Below are positions 28,624 to 44,887 of a DNA stretch of 64,000 bases, in pieces. The stretch's first letter is position 1, and each line of letters begins with the position of its first letter. The notes under the pieces were generated by a model. That model searched no databases and was not told the origin of the DNA. It saw only the letters and a list, made by a program, of their open reading frames with translations. The stretch comes from Megachile rotundata (taxonomy: Eukaryota > Arthropoda > Insecta > Hymenoptera > Megachilidae): positions 148,963 to 212,962 of the forward strand of contig NW_027473598.1 of NCBI RefSeq assembly GCF_050947335.1. Reading direction: 5' to 3'. The translations under genes and the position numbers were made by a program.

Positions 28624-29930
28624 TCTAACTCATATTATTAGCCTTATTATGCTTATATGATCGATAGAACGACAATTACTGTAGTTATTACTCTTATTAC
28701 TATCAATCTAACTCATATTATTAGCCATATTATGCTTATATGATCGATAGAACGAGAATTACTATACTCACTACTCTTAGTATTATCAATCTAACTCATA
28801 TTATTAGCCATATTATGCTTATATTATCGAAGAACGACAGTTACTATACTTATTACTGTTATTATTATCAATCTAACTCATATTATTAGCCATATTATGC
28901 TTATATGATCGATAGAATGAGAATTACTATACTCACTACTCTCAGTATTATCACTCTAACTCATATTATTAGCCTTATTATGCTTATATGATCGATAGAA
29001 CGACAATTACTGTAGTTATTACTCTTATTATTATCAATCTAACTCATATTATTAGCCATATTATGCTTATATGATCGATAGAACGAGAATTACTATACTC
29101 ACTACTCTTAGTATTATCAATCTAACTCATATTACTAGCCATATTATGGTTATATTATCGATAGAACGACAATTACTATACTTATTACTGTTATTATTAT
29201 CAATCTAACTCATATTATTAGCCATATTATGCTTAAATGATCGATAGATCTACAATTACTATACCCATTACTCTTATTATTATCAATCTAACTAATATTA
29301 TTAGCCATATTATGCTTATATGATCGATAGAACGAGAACTACTATACTCACTACTCTTAGTATTATCAATCTAACTCATATTATTAGCCATATTATGCTT
29401 ATATGATCGATAGAACGACAATTACTATACTCACTACTCTTAGTATTATCAATCTAACTCATATTATTAGCCATATTATGCTTATATTATCGAAGAACGA
29501 CAGTTACTATACTTATTACTGTTATTATTATCAATCTAACTCATATTATTAGCCATATTATGCTTATATGATCGATAGAATGAGAATTACTATACTCACT
29601 ACTCTCAGTATTATCACTCTAACTCATATTATTAGCCTTATTATGCTTATATGATCGATAGAACGACAATTACTGTAGTTATTACTCTTATTATTATCAA
29701 TCTAACTCATATTATTAGCCATATTATGCTTATATGATCGATAGAACGAGAATTACTATACTCACTACTCTTAGTATTATCAATCTAACTCATATTACTA
29801 GCCATATTATGGTTATATTATCGATAGAACGACAATTACTATACTTATTACTGTTATTATTATCAATCTAACTCATATTATTAGCCATATTATGCTTAAA
29901 TGAGCGATAGATCTACAATTACTATACCCA

Positions 29931-32900
29931 TTACTCTTATTATTATCAATCTAACTCATATTATTAGCCATATTATGCTTATATGATCGATAGAACGAGA
30001 ACTACTATACTCACTACTCTTAGTATTATCAATCTAACTCATATTATTAGCCATATTATGCTTATATTATCGATAGAACGACAATTACTATACTTATTAC
30101 TGTTATTATTATCAATCTGACTCATATTATTACCCATATTATGCTTAAATGATCGATAGAACGACAATTACTATACTTATTACTGTTATTATTATCAATC
30201 TAACTCATATTATTAGCCATATTATGCTTAAATGATCGATAGATCTACAATTACTATACTCATTACTCTTATTATTATCAATCTAACTCATATTATTAGC
30301 CATATTATGCTTATATGATCGATAGAACGAGAATTACTATACTCACTACTCTTAGTATTATCAATCTAACTCATATTATTAGCCATATTATGCTTATATG
30401 ATCGATAGAACGACAATTACTATACTTATTACTCTTATTATTATCAATCTAACTCATATTATTAGCCATATTATGCTTATATGATCGATAGAACGAGAAC
30501 TACTATACTCCCTACTCTTAGTATTATCAATCTAACTCATATTATTAGCTATATTATGCTTATATTATCGATAGAACGACAATTACTATACTTATTACTG
30601 TTATTATTATCAATCTGACTCATATTATTACCCATATTATGCTTAAATGATCGATAGAACGACAATTACTATACATATTGCTGTTATTATTATCAATCTA
30701 ACTCATATTATTAGCCATATTATGCTTAAATGATCGATAGAATGAGAATTACTATACTCACTACTCTTAGTATTATCACTCTAACTCATATTATTAGCCT
30801 TATTATGCTTATATGATCGATAGAACGACAATTACTATACTTATTACTCTTATTACTATCAATCTAACTCATATTATTAGCCATATTATGCTTATATGAT
30901 CGATAGAACGAGAATTACTATACTCACTACTCTTAGTATTATCAATCTAACTCATATTATTAGCCATATTATGGTTATATTATCGATAGAACGACAATTA
31001 CTATACTTATTACTGTTATTATTATCAATCTAACTCATATTATTAGCCATATTATGCTTAAATGATCGATAGAATGAGAATTACTATACTCACTACTCTT
31101 AGTATTATCACTCTAACTCATATTATTAGCCATATTATGCTTATATGATCGATAGAACGAGAATTACTATACTCACTACTCTTAGTATTATCAATCTAAC
31201 TCATATTATTAGCCATATTATGGTTATATTATCGATAGAACGACAATTACTATACTTATTACTGTTATTATTATCAATCTAACTCATATTAATAGCCATA
31301 TTATGCTTAAATGATCGATAGAACGACAATTACTATACTTATTACTCTTATTATTATCAATCTAACTCATATTATTAGCCTTATTATGCTTATATGATCG
31401 ATAGAACGACAATTACTGTAGTTATTACTCTTATTATTATCAATCTAACTCATATTATTAGCCATATTATGCTTATATGATCGATAGAACGAGAATTACT
31501 ATACTCACTACTCTTAGTAGTATCAATCTAACTCATATTACTAGCCATATTATGGTTATATTATCGATAGAACGACAATTACTATACTTATTACTGTTAT
31601 TATTATCAATCTAACTCATATTATGAGCCATATTATGCTTAAATGATCGATAGATCTACAATTACTATACCCATTACTCTTATTATTATCAATCTAACTC
31701 ATATTATTAGCCATATTATGCTTATATGATCGATAGAACGAGAACTACTATACTCACTACTCTTAGTATTATCAATCTAACTCATATTATTAGCCATATT
31801 ATGCTTATATTATCGATAGAACGACAATTACTATACTTATTACTGTTATTATTATCAATCTGACTCATATTATTACCCATATTATGCTTAAATGATCGAT
31901 AGAACGACAATTACTATACTTATTACTGATATTATTATCAATCTAACTCATATTATTAGCCATATTATGCTTAAATGATCGATAGATCTACAATTACTAT
32001 ACTCATTACTCTTATTATTATCAATCTAACTCATATTATTAGCCACATTATGCTTATATGATCGATAGAACGAGAATTACTATACTCACTACTCTTAGTA
32101 TTATCAATCTAACTCATATTATTAGCCATATTATGCTTATATTATCGATAGAACGACAATTACTATACTTATTACTGTTATTATTATCAATCTGACTCAT
32201 ATTATTACCCATATTATGCTTAAATGATCGATAGAACGACAATTACTATACTTATTACTGTTATAATTATCAATCTAACTCATATTATTAGCCATATTAT
32301 GTTTAAATGATCGATAGATCTACAATTACTATACTCATTACTCTTATTAGTATCAATCTGACTCATATTATTAGCCATATTATGCTTATATGATCGATAG
32401 AACGAGAATTACTATACTCACTACTCTTAGTATTATCAATCTAACTCATATTATTAGCCATATTATGCTTATATGTTCGATAGAACGACAATTACTATAC
32501 TTATTACTCTTATTATTATCAATCTAACTCATATTATTAGCCATATTATGCTTATATGATCGATAGAATGAGAATTACAATACTCACTACTCTCAGTATT
32601 ATCACTCTAACTCATATTATTAGCCTTATTATGCTTATATGATCGATAGAACGACAATTACTGTAGTTATTACTCTTATTATTATCAATCTAACTCATAT
32701 TATTAGCCATATTTTGCTTACATGATCGATAGAACTACAATTACTATACCCATTACTCTTATTATTATCAATCTAACTCATATTATTAGCCATATTATGC
32801 TTATATGATCGATAGAACGAGAACTACTATACTCACTACTCTTAGTATTATCAATCTAACTCATATTATTAGCCATATTATGCTTATATTATCGATAGAA

Positions 32901-35656
32901 CGACAATTACTATACTTATTACTGTTATTATTATCAATCTGACTCATATTATTACCCATATTATGCTTAAATGATCGATAGAACGACAATTACTATACTT
33001 ATTACTGATATTATTATCAATCTAACTCATATTATTAGCCATATTATGCTTAAATGATCGATAGATCTACAATTACTATACTCATTACTATTATTATTAT
33101 CAATCTAACTCATATTATTAGCCACATTATGCTTATATGATCGATAGAACGAGAATTACTATACTCACTACTCTTAGTATTATCAATCTAACTCATATTA
33201 TTAGCCATATTATGCTTATATTATCGATAGAACGACAATTACTATACTTATTACTGTTATTATTATCAATCTGACTCATATTATTACCCATATTATGCTT
33301 AAATGATCGATAGAACGACAATTACTATACTTATTACTGTTATAATTATCAATCTAACTCATATTATTAGCCATATTATGCTTAAATGATCGATAGAACT
33401 ACAATTACTATACTCATTACTCTTATTATTATCAATCTAACTCATATTATTAGCCATATTATGCTTATATGATCGATAGAATGAGAATTACAATACTCAC
33501 TACTCTTAGTATTATCACTCTAACTCATATTATTAGCCATATTATGCTTATATGATCGATAGAACGACAATTACTATACTTATTACTCTTATTATTATGA
33601 ATCTAACTCATATTATTAACCATATTATGCCGATATGATCGATAGAACTACAATTACTATACTCATTACTCTTATTATTATCAATCTAACTCATATTATT
33701 AGCCATATTATGCTTATATGATGGATAGAACGAGAATTACTATACTCACTACTCTTAGTATTATCAATCTAACTCATATTATTAGCCATATTATGCTTAT
33801 ATTATCGATAGAACGACAATTACTATACTTATTACTGTTATTATTATCAATCTAACTCATATTATTAGCCATATTATGCTTAAATGATCGATAGAACGAC
33901 AATTACTATACTTATTACTCTTATTATTATCAATCTAACTCGTATTATTAGCCATATTATGCTTACATGATCGATAGAACGACAAATACTATACTTATTA
34001 CTCTTATTATTATCAATCTATATCATATTATTAGCCATATTATGCTTATATGATCGATATAACGACAATTACTATACTCACTACTCTTAGTATTATCAAT
34101 CTAACTCATATTATTAGCCATATTATGCTTATATTATCGAAGAACGACAGTTACTATACTTATTACTGTTATTATTATCAATCTAACTCATATTATTAGC
34201 CATATTATGCTTATATGATCGATAGAATGAGAATTACTATACTCACTACTCTCAGTATTATCACTCTAACTCATATTATTAGCCTTATTATGCTTATATG
34301 ATCGATAGAACGACAATTACTGTAGTTATTACTCTTATTATTATCAATCTAACTCATATTATTAGCCATATTATGCTTATATGATCGATAGAACGAGAAT
34401 TACTATACGCACTACTCTTAGTATTATCAATCTAACTCATATTACTAGCCATATTATGGTTATATTATCGATAGAACGACAATTACTATACTTATTACTG
34501 TTATTTTTATCAATCTAACTCATATTATTAGCCATATTATGCTTAAATGATCGATAGATCTACAATTACTCTACCCATTACTCTTATTATTATCAATCTA
34601 ACTCATATTATTAGCCATATTATGCTTATATGATCGATAGAACGAGAACTACTATACTCACTACTCTTAGTATTATCAATCTAACTCATATTATTAGCCA
34701 TATTATGCTTATATGATCGATAGAACGAGAATTACTATACTCACTACTCTTAGTATTATCAATCTAATTCATATTATTAGCCATATTATGCTTATATGAT
34801 CGATAGAAGGACAATTACTATACTTATTACTCTTATTATTATCAATCTAACTCATATTATTAGCCATATTATGCTTATATGATCGATAGAACGAGAACTA
34901 CTATACTCACTACTCTTAGTATTATCAATCTAACTCATATTATTAGCTATATTATGCTTATATTATCGATAGAACGACAATTACTAGACTTATTACTGTT
35001 ATTATTATCAATCTGACTCATATTATTACCCATATTATGCTTAAATGATCGATAGAACGACAATTACTATACTTATTACTGTTATTATTATCAATCTAAC
35101 TCATATTATTAGCCATATTATGCTTAAATGATCGATAGAATGAGAATTACTATACTCACTACTCTTAGTATTATCACTGTAACTCATATTATTAGCCTTA
35201 TTATGCTTATATGATCGATAGAACGACAATTACTATACTTATTACTCTTATTACTATCAATCTAACTCATCTTATTAGCCATATTATGCTTATATGATCG
35301 ATAGAACGAGAATTACTATACTCACTACTCTTAGTATTATCAATCTAACTCATATTATTAGCCATATTATGGTTATATTATCGATAGAACGACAATTACT
35401 ATACTTATTACTGTTATTATTATCAATCTAACTCATATTATTAGCCATATTATGCTTATATGATCGATAGAACGAGAATTACTATACTCACTACTCTTAG
35501 TATTATCAATCTAATTCATATTATTAGCCATATTATGCTTAAATGATCGATAGAATGAGAATTACAATACTCACTACTCTTAGTATTATCACTCTAACTC
35601 ATATTATTAGCCATATTATGCTTATATGATCGAGAGAACGACAATTACTATACTCA
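29931..35656 (+). repeat. 5,726-bp higher-order unit, copy U2a
   Basis: This is the image of U1a at +8,878. CCCTAC at 30,510 and 36,236 sets the 5,726-bp period to the following unit. Confidence 0.86.
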
Positions 35657-35677
35657 TTACTCTTATTATTATCAATC
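35595..35677 (+). repeat. Hybrid junction monomer, copy 2
   Basis: This is the same hybrid monomer at +8,878. It marks the end of U2a and the start of U2b. Confidence 0.83.
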
Positions 35678-38600
35678 TAACTCATATTATTAGCCATATT
35701 ATGCTTATATGATCGATAGAACGAGAACTACTATACTCACTACTCTTAGTATTATCAATCTAACTCATATTATTAGCCATATTATGCTTATATTATCGAT
35801 AGAACGACAATTACTATACTTATTACTGTTATTATTATCAATCTGACTCATATTATTACCCATATTATGCTTAAATGATCGATAGAACGACAATTACTAT
35901 ACTTATTACTGTTATTATTATCAATCTAACTCATATTATTAGCCATATTATGCTTAAATGATCGATAGATCTACAATTACTATACTCATTACTCTTATTA
36001 TTATCAATCTAACTCATATTATTAGCCATATTATGCTTATATGATCGATAGAACGAGAATTACTATACTCACTACTCTTAGTATTATCAATCTAACTCAT
36101 ATTATTAGCCATATTATGCTTATATGATCGATAGAACGACAATTACTATACTTATTACTCTTATTATTATCAATCTAACTCATATTATTAGCCATATTAT
36201 GCTTATATGATCGATAGAACGAGAACTACTATACTCCCTACTCTTAGTATTATCAATCTAACTCATATTATTAGCTATATTATGCTTATATTATCGATAG
36301 AACGACAATTACTATACTTATTACTGTTATTATTATCAATCTGACTCATATTATTACCCATATTATGCTTAAATGATCGATAGAACGACAATTACTATAC
36401 ATATTGCTGTTATTATTATCAATCTAACTCATATTATTAGCCATATTATGCTTAAATGATCGATAGAATGAGAATTACTATACTCACTACTCTTAGTATT
36501 ATCACTCTAACTCATATTATTAGCCTTATTATGCTTATATGATCGATAGAACGACAATTACTATACTTATTACTCTTATTACTATCAATCTAACTCATAT
36601 TATTAGCCATATTATGCTTATATGATCGATAGAACGAGAATTACTATACTCACTACTCTTAGTATTATCAATCTAACTCATATTATTAGCCATATTATGG
36701 TTATATTATCGATAGAACGACAATTACTATACTTATTACTGTTATTATTATCAATCTAACTCATATTATTAGCCATATTATGCTTAAATGATCGATAGAA
36801 TGAGAATTACTATACTCACTACTCTTAGTATTATCACTCTAACTCATATTATTAGCCATATTATGCTTATATGATCGATAGAACGAGAATTACTATACTC
36901 ACTACTCTTAGTATTATCAATCTAACTCATATTATTAGCCATATTATGGTTATATTATCGATAGAACGACAATTACTATACTTATTACTGTTATTATTAT
37001 CAATCTAACTCATATTAATAGCCATATTATGCTTAAATGATCGATAGAACGACAATTACTATACTTATTACTCTTATTATTATCAATCTAACTCATATTA
37101 TTAGCCTTATTATGCTTATATGATCGATAGAACGACAATTACTGTAGTTATTACTCTTATTATTATCAATCTAACTCATATTATTAGCCATATTATGCTT
37201 ATATGATCGATAGAACGAGAATTACTATACTCACTACTCTTAGTAGTATCAATCTAACTCATATTACTAGCCATATTATGGTTATATTATCGATAGAACG
37301 ACAATTACTATACTTATTACTGTTATTATTATCAATCTAACTCATATTATGAGCCATATTATGCTTAAATGATCGATAGATCTACAATTACTATACCCAT
37401 TACTCTTATTATTATCAATCTAACTCATATTATTAGCCATATTATGCTTATATGATCGATAGAACGAGAACTACTATACTCACTACTCTTAGTATTATCA
37501 ATCTAACTCATATTATTAGCCATATTATGCTTATATTATCGATAGAACGACAATTACTATACTTATTACTGTTATTATTATCAATCTGACTCATATTATT
37601 ACCCATATTATGCTTAAATGATCGATAGATCTACAATTACTATACTCATTACTCTTATTATTATCAATCTAACTCATATTATTAGCCACATTATGCTTAT
37701 ATGATCGATAGAACGAGAATTACTATACTCACTACTCTTAGTATTATCAATCTAACTCATATTATTAGCCATATTATGCTTATATTATCGATAGAACGAC
37801 AATTACTATACTTATTACTGTTATTATTATCAATCTGACTCATATTATTACCCATATTATGCTTAAATGATCGATAGAACGACAATTACTATACTTATTA
37901 CTGTTATAATTATCAATCTAACTCATATTATTAGCCATATTATGTTTAAATGATCGATAGATCTACAATTACTATACTCATTACTCTTATTAGTATCAAT
38001 CTGACTCATATTATTAGCCATATTATGCTTATATGATCGATAGAACGAGAATTACTATACTCACTACTCTTAGTATTATCAATCTAACTCATATTATTAG
38101 CCATATTATGCTTATATGTTCGATAGAACGACAATTACTATACTTATTACTCTTATTATTATCAATCTAACTCATATTATTAGCCATATTATGCTTATAT
38201 GATCGATAGAATGAGAATTACAATACTCACTACTCTCAGTATTATCACTCTAACTCATATTATTAGCCTTATTATGCTTATATGATCGATAGAACGACAA
38301 TTACTGTAGTTATTACTCTTATTATTATCAATCTAACTCATATTATTAGCCATATTTTGCTTACATGATCGATAGAACTACAATTACTATACCCATTACT
38401 CTTATTATTATCAATCTAACTCATATTATTAGCCATATTATGCTTATATGATCGATAGAACGAGAACTACTATACTCACTACTCTTAGTATTATCAATCT
38501 AACTCATATTATTAGCCATATTATGCTTATATTATCGATAGAACGACAATTACTATACTTATTACTGTTATTATTATCAATCTGACTCATATTATTACCC

Positions 38601-41252
38601 ATATTATGCTTAAATGATCGATAGAACGACAATTACTATACTTATTACTGATATTATTATCAATCTAACTCATATTATTAGCCATATTATGCTTAAATGA
38701 TCGATAGATCTACAATTACTATACTCATTACTATTATTATTATCAATCTAACTCATATTATTAGCCACATTATGCTTATATGATCGATAGAACGAGAATT
38801 ACTATACTCACTACTCTTAGTATTATCAATCTAACTCATATTATTAGCCATATTATGCTTATATTATCGATAGAACGACAATTACTATACTTATTACTGT
38901 TATTATTATCAATCTGACTCATATTATTACCCATATTATGCTTAAATGATCGATAGAACGACAATTACTATACTTATTACTGTTATAATTATCAATCTAA
39001 CTCATATTATTAGCCATATTATGCTTAAATGATCGATAGAACTACAATTACTATACTCATTACTCTTATTATTATCAATCTAACTCATATTATTAGCCAT
39101 ATTATGCTTATATGATCGATAGAATGAGAATTACAATACTCACTACTCTTAGTATTATCACTCTAACTCATATTATTAGCCATATTATGCTTATATGATC
39201 GATAGAACGACAATTACTATACTTATTACTCTTATTATTATGAATCTAACTCATATTATTAACCATATTATGCCGATATGATCGATAGAACTACAATTAC
39301 TATACTCATTACTCTTATTATTATCAATCTAACTCATATTATTAGCCATATTATGCTTATATGATGGATAGAACGAGAATTACTATACTCACTACTCTTA
39401 GTATTATCAATCTAACTCATATTATTAGCCATATTATGCTTATATTATCGATAGAACGACAATTACTATACTTATTACTGTTATTATTATCAATCTAACT
39501 CATATTATTAGCCATATTATGCTTAAATGATCGATAGAACGACAATTACTATACTTATTACTCTTATTATTATCAATCTAACTCGTATTATTAGCCATAT
39601 TATGCTTACATGATCGATAGAACGACAAATACTATACTTATTACTCTTATTATTATCAATCTATATCATATTATTAGCCATATTATGCTTATATGATCGA
39701 TATAACGACAATTACTATACTCACTACTCTTAGTATTATCAATCTAACTCATATTATTAGCCATATTATGCTTATATTATCGAAGAACGACAGTTACTAT
39801 ACTTATTACTGTTATTATTATCAATCTAACTCATATTATTAGCCATATTATGCTTATATGATCGATAGAATGAGAATTACTATACTCACTACTCTCAGTA
39901 TTATCACTCTAACTCATATTATTAGCCTTATTATGCTTATATGATCGATAGAACGACAATTACTGTAGTTATTACTCTTATTATTATCAATCTAACTCAT
40001 ATTATTAGCCATATTATGCTTATATGATCGATAGAACGAGAATTACTATACGCACTACTCTTAGTATTATCAATCTAACTCATATTACTAGCCATATTAT
40101 GGTTATATTATCGATAGAACGACAATTACTATACTTATTACTGTTATTTTTATCAATCTAACTCATATTATTAGCCATATTATGCTTAAATGATCGATAG
40201 ATCTACAATTACTCTACCCATTACTCTTATTATTATCAATCTAACTCATATTATTAGCCATATTATGCTTATATGATCGATAGAACGAGAACTACTATAC
40301 TCACTACTCTTAGTATTATCAATCTAACTCATATTATTAGCCATATTATGCTTATATGATCGATAGAACGAGAATTACTATACTCACTACTCTTAGTATT
40401 ATCAATCTAATTCATATTATTAGCCATATTATGCTTATATGATCGATAGAAGGACAATTACTATACTTATTACTCTTATTATTATCAATCTAACTCATAT
40501 TATTAGCCATATTATGCTTATATGATCGATAGAACGAGAACTACTATACTCACTACTCTTAGTATTATCAATCTAACTCATATTATTAGCTATATTATGC
40601 TTATATTATCGATAGAACGACAATTACTAGACTTATTACTGTTATTATTATCAATCTGACTCATATTATTACCCATATTATGCTTAAATGATCGATAGAA
40701 CGACAATTACTATACTTATTACTGTTATTATTATCAATCTAACTCATATTATTAGCCATATTATGCTTAAATGATCGATAGAATGAGAATTACTATACTC
40801 ACTACTCTTAGTATTATCACTGTAACTCATATTATTAGCCTTATTATGCTTATATGATCGATAGAACGACAATTACTATACTTATTACTCTTATTACTAT
40901 CAATCTAACTCATCTTATTAGCCATATTATGCTTATATGATCGATAGAACGAGAATTACTATACTCACTACTCTTAGTATTATCAATCTAACTCATATTA
41001 TTAGCCATATTATGGTTATATTATCGATAGAACGACAATTACTATACTTATTACTGTTATTATTATCAATCTAACTCATATTAATAGCCATATTATGCTT
41101 AAATGATCGATAGAATGAGAATTACAATACTCACTACTCTTAGTATTATCACTCTAACTCATATTATTAGCCATATTATGCTTATATGATCGAGAGAACG
41201 ACAATTACTATACTCATTACTCTTATTATTATCAATCTAACTCATATTATTA
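35657..41252 (+). repeat. 5,726-bp higher-order unit, copy U2b, two monomers shorter
   Basis: This copy directly follows U2a. The offset to U2a starts at 5,726, falls to 5,643 after about 37,627, and to 5,560 after about 41,083. It has thus lost one whole monomer twice. The first loss is the monomer with CTGATATTATT that U2a has near 31,920. The second is a GAGAATTAC monomer ending CAATCTAATTC that U2a has near 35,480. GATGGATAG (33,720/39,363) and GAAGGACAA (34,809/40,452) both give 5,643. Confidence 0.87.
41155..41237 (+). repeat. Hybrid junction monomer, copy 3
   Basis: This is the same hybrid at the end of U2b, 5,560 bases after copy 2. Only about 35 bases of a further unit follow before the sequence switches to an AGCCTTATT monomer, so a third round starts and is cut short. 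Confidence 0.82.
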
Positions 41253-41540
41253 GCCTTATTATGCTTATATGATCGATAGAACGACAATTACTGTAGTTAT
41301 TACTCTTATTACTATCAATCTAACTCATATTATTAGCCATATTATGCTTATATGATCGATAGAACGAGAATTACTATACTCACTACTCTTAGTATTATCA
41401 ATCTAACTCATATTATTAGCCATATTATGGTTATATTATCGATAGAACGACAATTACTATACTTATTACTGTTATTATTATCAATCTAACTCATATTATT
41501 AGCCATATTATGCTTAAATGATCGATAGAATGAGAATTAC

Positions 41541-44500
41541 AATACTCACTACTCTTATTATTATCACTCTAACTCATATTATTAGCCATATTATGCTTAT
41601 ATGATCGAGAGAACGACAATTACTATACTTATTACTCTTATTATTATCAATCTAACTCATATTATTAGCCTTATTATGCTTATATGATCGATAGAACGAC
41701 AATTACTGTAGTTATTACTCTTATTATTATCAATCTAACTCATATTATTAGCCATATTATGCTTATATGATCGATAGAACGAGAATTACTATACTCACTA
41801 CTCTTAGTATTATCAATCTAACTCATATTATTAGCCATATTATACTTATATTATCGATAGAACGACAATTACTATACTTATTACTGTTATTATTATCAAT
41901 CTAACTCATATTATTAGCCATATTATGCTTATATGATCGATAGAACGAGAATTACTGTACTCACTACTCTTAGTATTATCAATCTAACTCATATTATTAG
42001 CCATATTATGCTTATATGATCGATAGAACGACAATTACTATACTTATTACTCTTATTATTATGAATCTAACTCATATTATTAACCATATTATGCCGATAT
42101 GATCGATAGAACTACAATTACTATACTCATTACTCTTATTATTATCAATCTAACTCATATTATTAGCCATATTATGCTTATATGATGGATAGAACGAGAA
42201 TTACTGTACTCACTACTCTTAGTGTTATCAATCTAACTCATATTATTAGCCATATTATGCTTATATTATCGATAGAACGACAATTACTATACTTATTACT
42301 GTTATTATTATCAATCTAACTCATATTATTAGCCATATTATGCTTAAATGATCGATAGAACGACAATTACTATACTTATTACTCTTATTATTATCAATCT
42401 AACTCGTATTATTAGCCATATTATGCTTACATGATCGATAGAACGACAAATACTATACTTATTACTCTTATTATTATCAATCTATATCATATTATTAGCC
42501 ATATTATGCTTATATGATCGATAGAACGACAAATACTATACTCACTACTCTTAGTATTATCAATCTAACTCATATTATTAGCCATATTATGCTTATATTA
42601 TCGAAGAACGACAGTTACTATACTTATTACTGTTATTATTATCAATCTAACTCATATTATTAGCCATATTATGCTTATCTGATCGATAGAATGAGAATTA
42701 CTATACTCACTACTCTCAGTATTATCACTCTAACTCATATTATTAGCCTTATTATGCTTATATGATCGATAGAACGACAATTACTGTAGTTATTACTGTT
42801 ATTATTATCAATCTAACTCATATTATTAGCCATATTATGCTTATATGATCGATAGAACGAGAATTACTATACTCACTACTCTTAGTATTATCAATCTAAC
42901 TCATATTACTAGCCATATTATGGTTATATTATCGATAGAACGACAATTACTATACTTATTACTGTTATTATTATCAATCTAACTCATATTATTAGCCATA
43001 TTATGCTTAAATGATCGATAGATCTACAATTACTATACCCATTACTCTTATTATTATCAATCTAACTCATATTATTAGCCATATTATGCTTATATGATCG
43101 ATAGAACGAGAACTACTATACTCACTACTCTTAGTATTATCAATCTAACTCATATTATTAGCCATATTATGCTTATATGATCGATAGAACGACAATTACT
43201 ATACTCACTACTCTTAGTATTATCAATCTAACTCATATTATTAGCCATATTATGCTTATATTATCGAAGAACGACAGTTACTATACTTATTACTGTTATT
43301 ATTATCAATCTAACTCATATTATTAGCCATATTATGCTTATATGATCGATAGAATGAGAATTACTATACTCACTACTCTCAGTATTATCACTCTAACTCA
43401 TATTATTAGCCTTATTATGCTTATATGATCGATAGAACGACAATTACTGTAGTTATTACTCTTATTATTATCAATCTAACTCATATTATTAGCCATATTA
43501 TGCTTATATTATCGATAGAACGACAATTACTATACTTATTACTGTTATTATTATCAATCTGACTCATATTATTACCCATATTATGCTTAAATGATCGATA
43601 GAACGACAATTACTATACTTATTACTGTTATTATTATCAATCTAACTCATATTATTAGCCATATTATGCTTAAATGATCGATAGATCTACAATTACTATA
43701 CTCATTACTCTTATTATTATCAATCTAACTCATATTATTAGCCATATTATGCTTATATGATCGATAGAACGAGAATTACTATACTCACTACTCTTAGTAT
43801 TATCAATCTAACTCATATTATTAGCCATATTATGCTTATATGATCGATAGAACGACAATTACTATACTTATTACTCTTATTATTATCAATCTAACTCATA
43901 TTATTAGCCATATTATGCTTATATGATCGATAGAACGAGAACTACTATACTCCCTACTCTTAGTATTATCAATCTAACTCATATTATTAGCTATATTATG
44001 CTTATATTATCGATAGAACGACAATTACTATACTTATTACTGTTATTATTATCAATCTGACTCATATTATTACCCATATTATGCTTAAATGATCGATAGA
44101 ACGACAATTACTATACTTATTGCTGTTATTATTATCAATCTAACTCATATTATTAGCCATATTATGCTTAAATGATCGATAGAATGAGAATTACTATACT
44201 CACTACTCTTAGTATTATCACTCTAACTCATATTATTAGCCTTATTATGCTTATATGATCGATAGAACGACAATTACTATACTTATTACTCTTATTACTA
44301 TCAATCTAACTCATATTATTAGCCATATTATGCTTATATGATCGATAGAACGAGAATTACTATACTCACTACTCTTAGTATTATCAATCTAACTCATATT
44401 ATTAGCCATATTATGGTTATATTATCGATAGAACGACAATTACTATACTTATTACTGTTATTATTATCAATCTAACTCATATTATTAGCCATATTATGCT

Positions 44501-44858
44501 TAAATGATCGATAGAATGAGAATTACTATACTCACTACTCTTAGTATTATCACTCTAACTCATATTATTAGCCATATTATGCTTATATGATCGATAGAAC
44601 GAGAATTACTATACTCACTACTCTTAGTATTATCAATCTAACTCATATTATTAGCCATATTATGCTTATATGATCGATTGAACGACAATTACTATACTTA
44701 TTTCTCTTATTATTATCAATCTAACTCATATTATTAGCCATATTATGCTTATATGATCGATAGAACGAGAACTACTATACTCACTACTCTTAGTATTATC
44801 ACTCTAACTCATATTATTAGCCTTATTATGCTTATATGATCGATAGAACGACAATTAC
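41541..44858 (+). repeat. 3,318-bp tandem unit, copy 1
   Basis: This is a 40-monomer unit with two 82-bp monomers. Markers 3,318 bases apart are CTGTACTC (41,956/45,274), GCTTATCTGATCG, CCCTAC (43,952/47,270) and ATTTCTC (44,704/48,022). Copy 2 follows with no gap. At the left edge the two differ in GAGAGAACGAC against GATAGAACGAG. Confidence 0.88.
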
Positions 44859-44887
44859 AATACTCACTACTCTTATTATTATCACTC
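44805..44887 (+). repeat. Hybrid monomer at the 3,318-bp unit junction
   Basis: It begins as a class G type monomer (AGCCTTATT, GAACGAC), then reads ACAATACTCAC and CTTATTATTATCACTC like the class F type monomer near 41,521. The switch from the end of copy 1 to the start of copy 2 lies inside this monomer, in or next to the AATTAC core. Confidence 0.82.

Larger units (their letters stand above)
28624..36888 (+). repeat. 8.26-kb duplication, copy 2 (partner 19,746-28,008)
   Basis: This is the downstream copy at offset 8,878. It contains a complete 5,726-bp unit (29,931-35,656) and the start of the next one. Shared private variants such as TACTATTATTATT (24,211/33,089) show the copies are recent. 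Confidence 0.9.
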
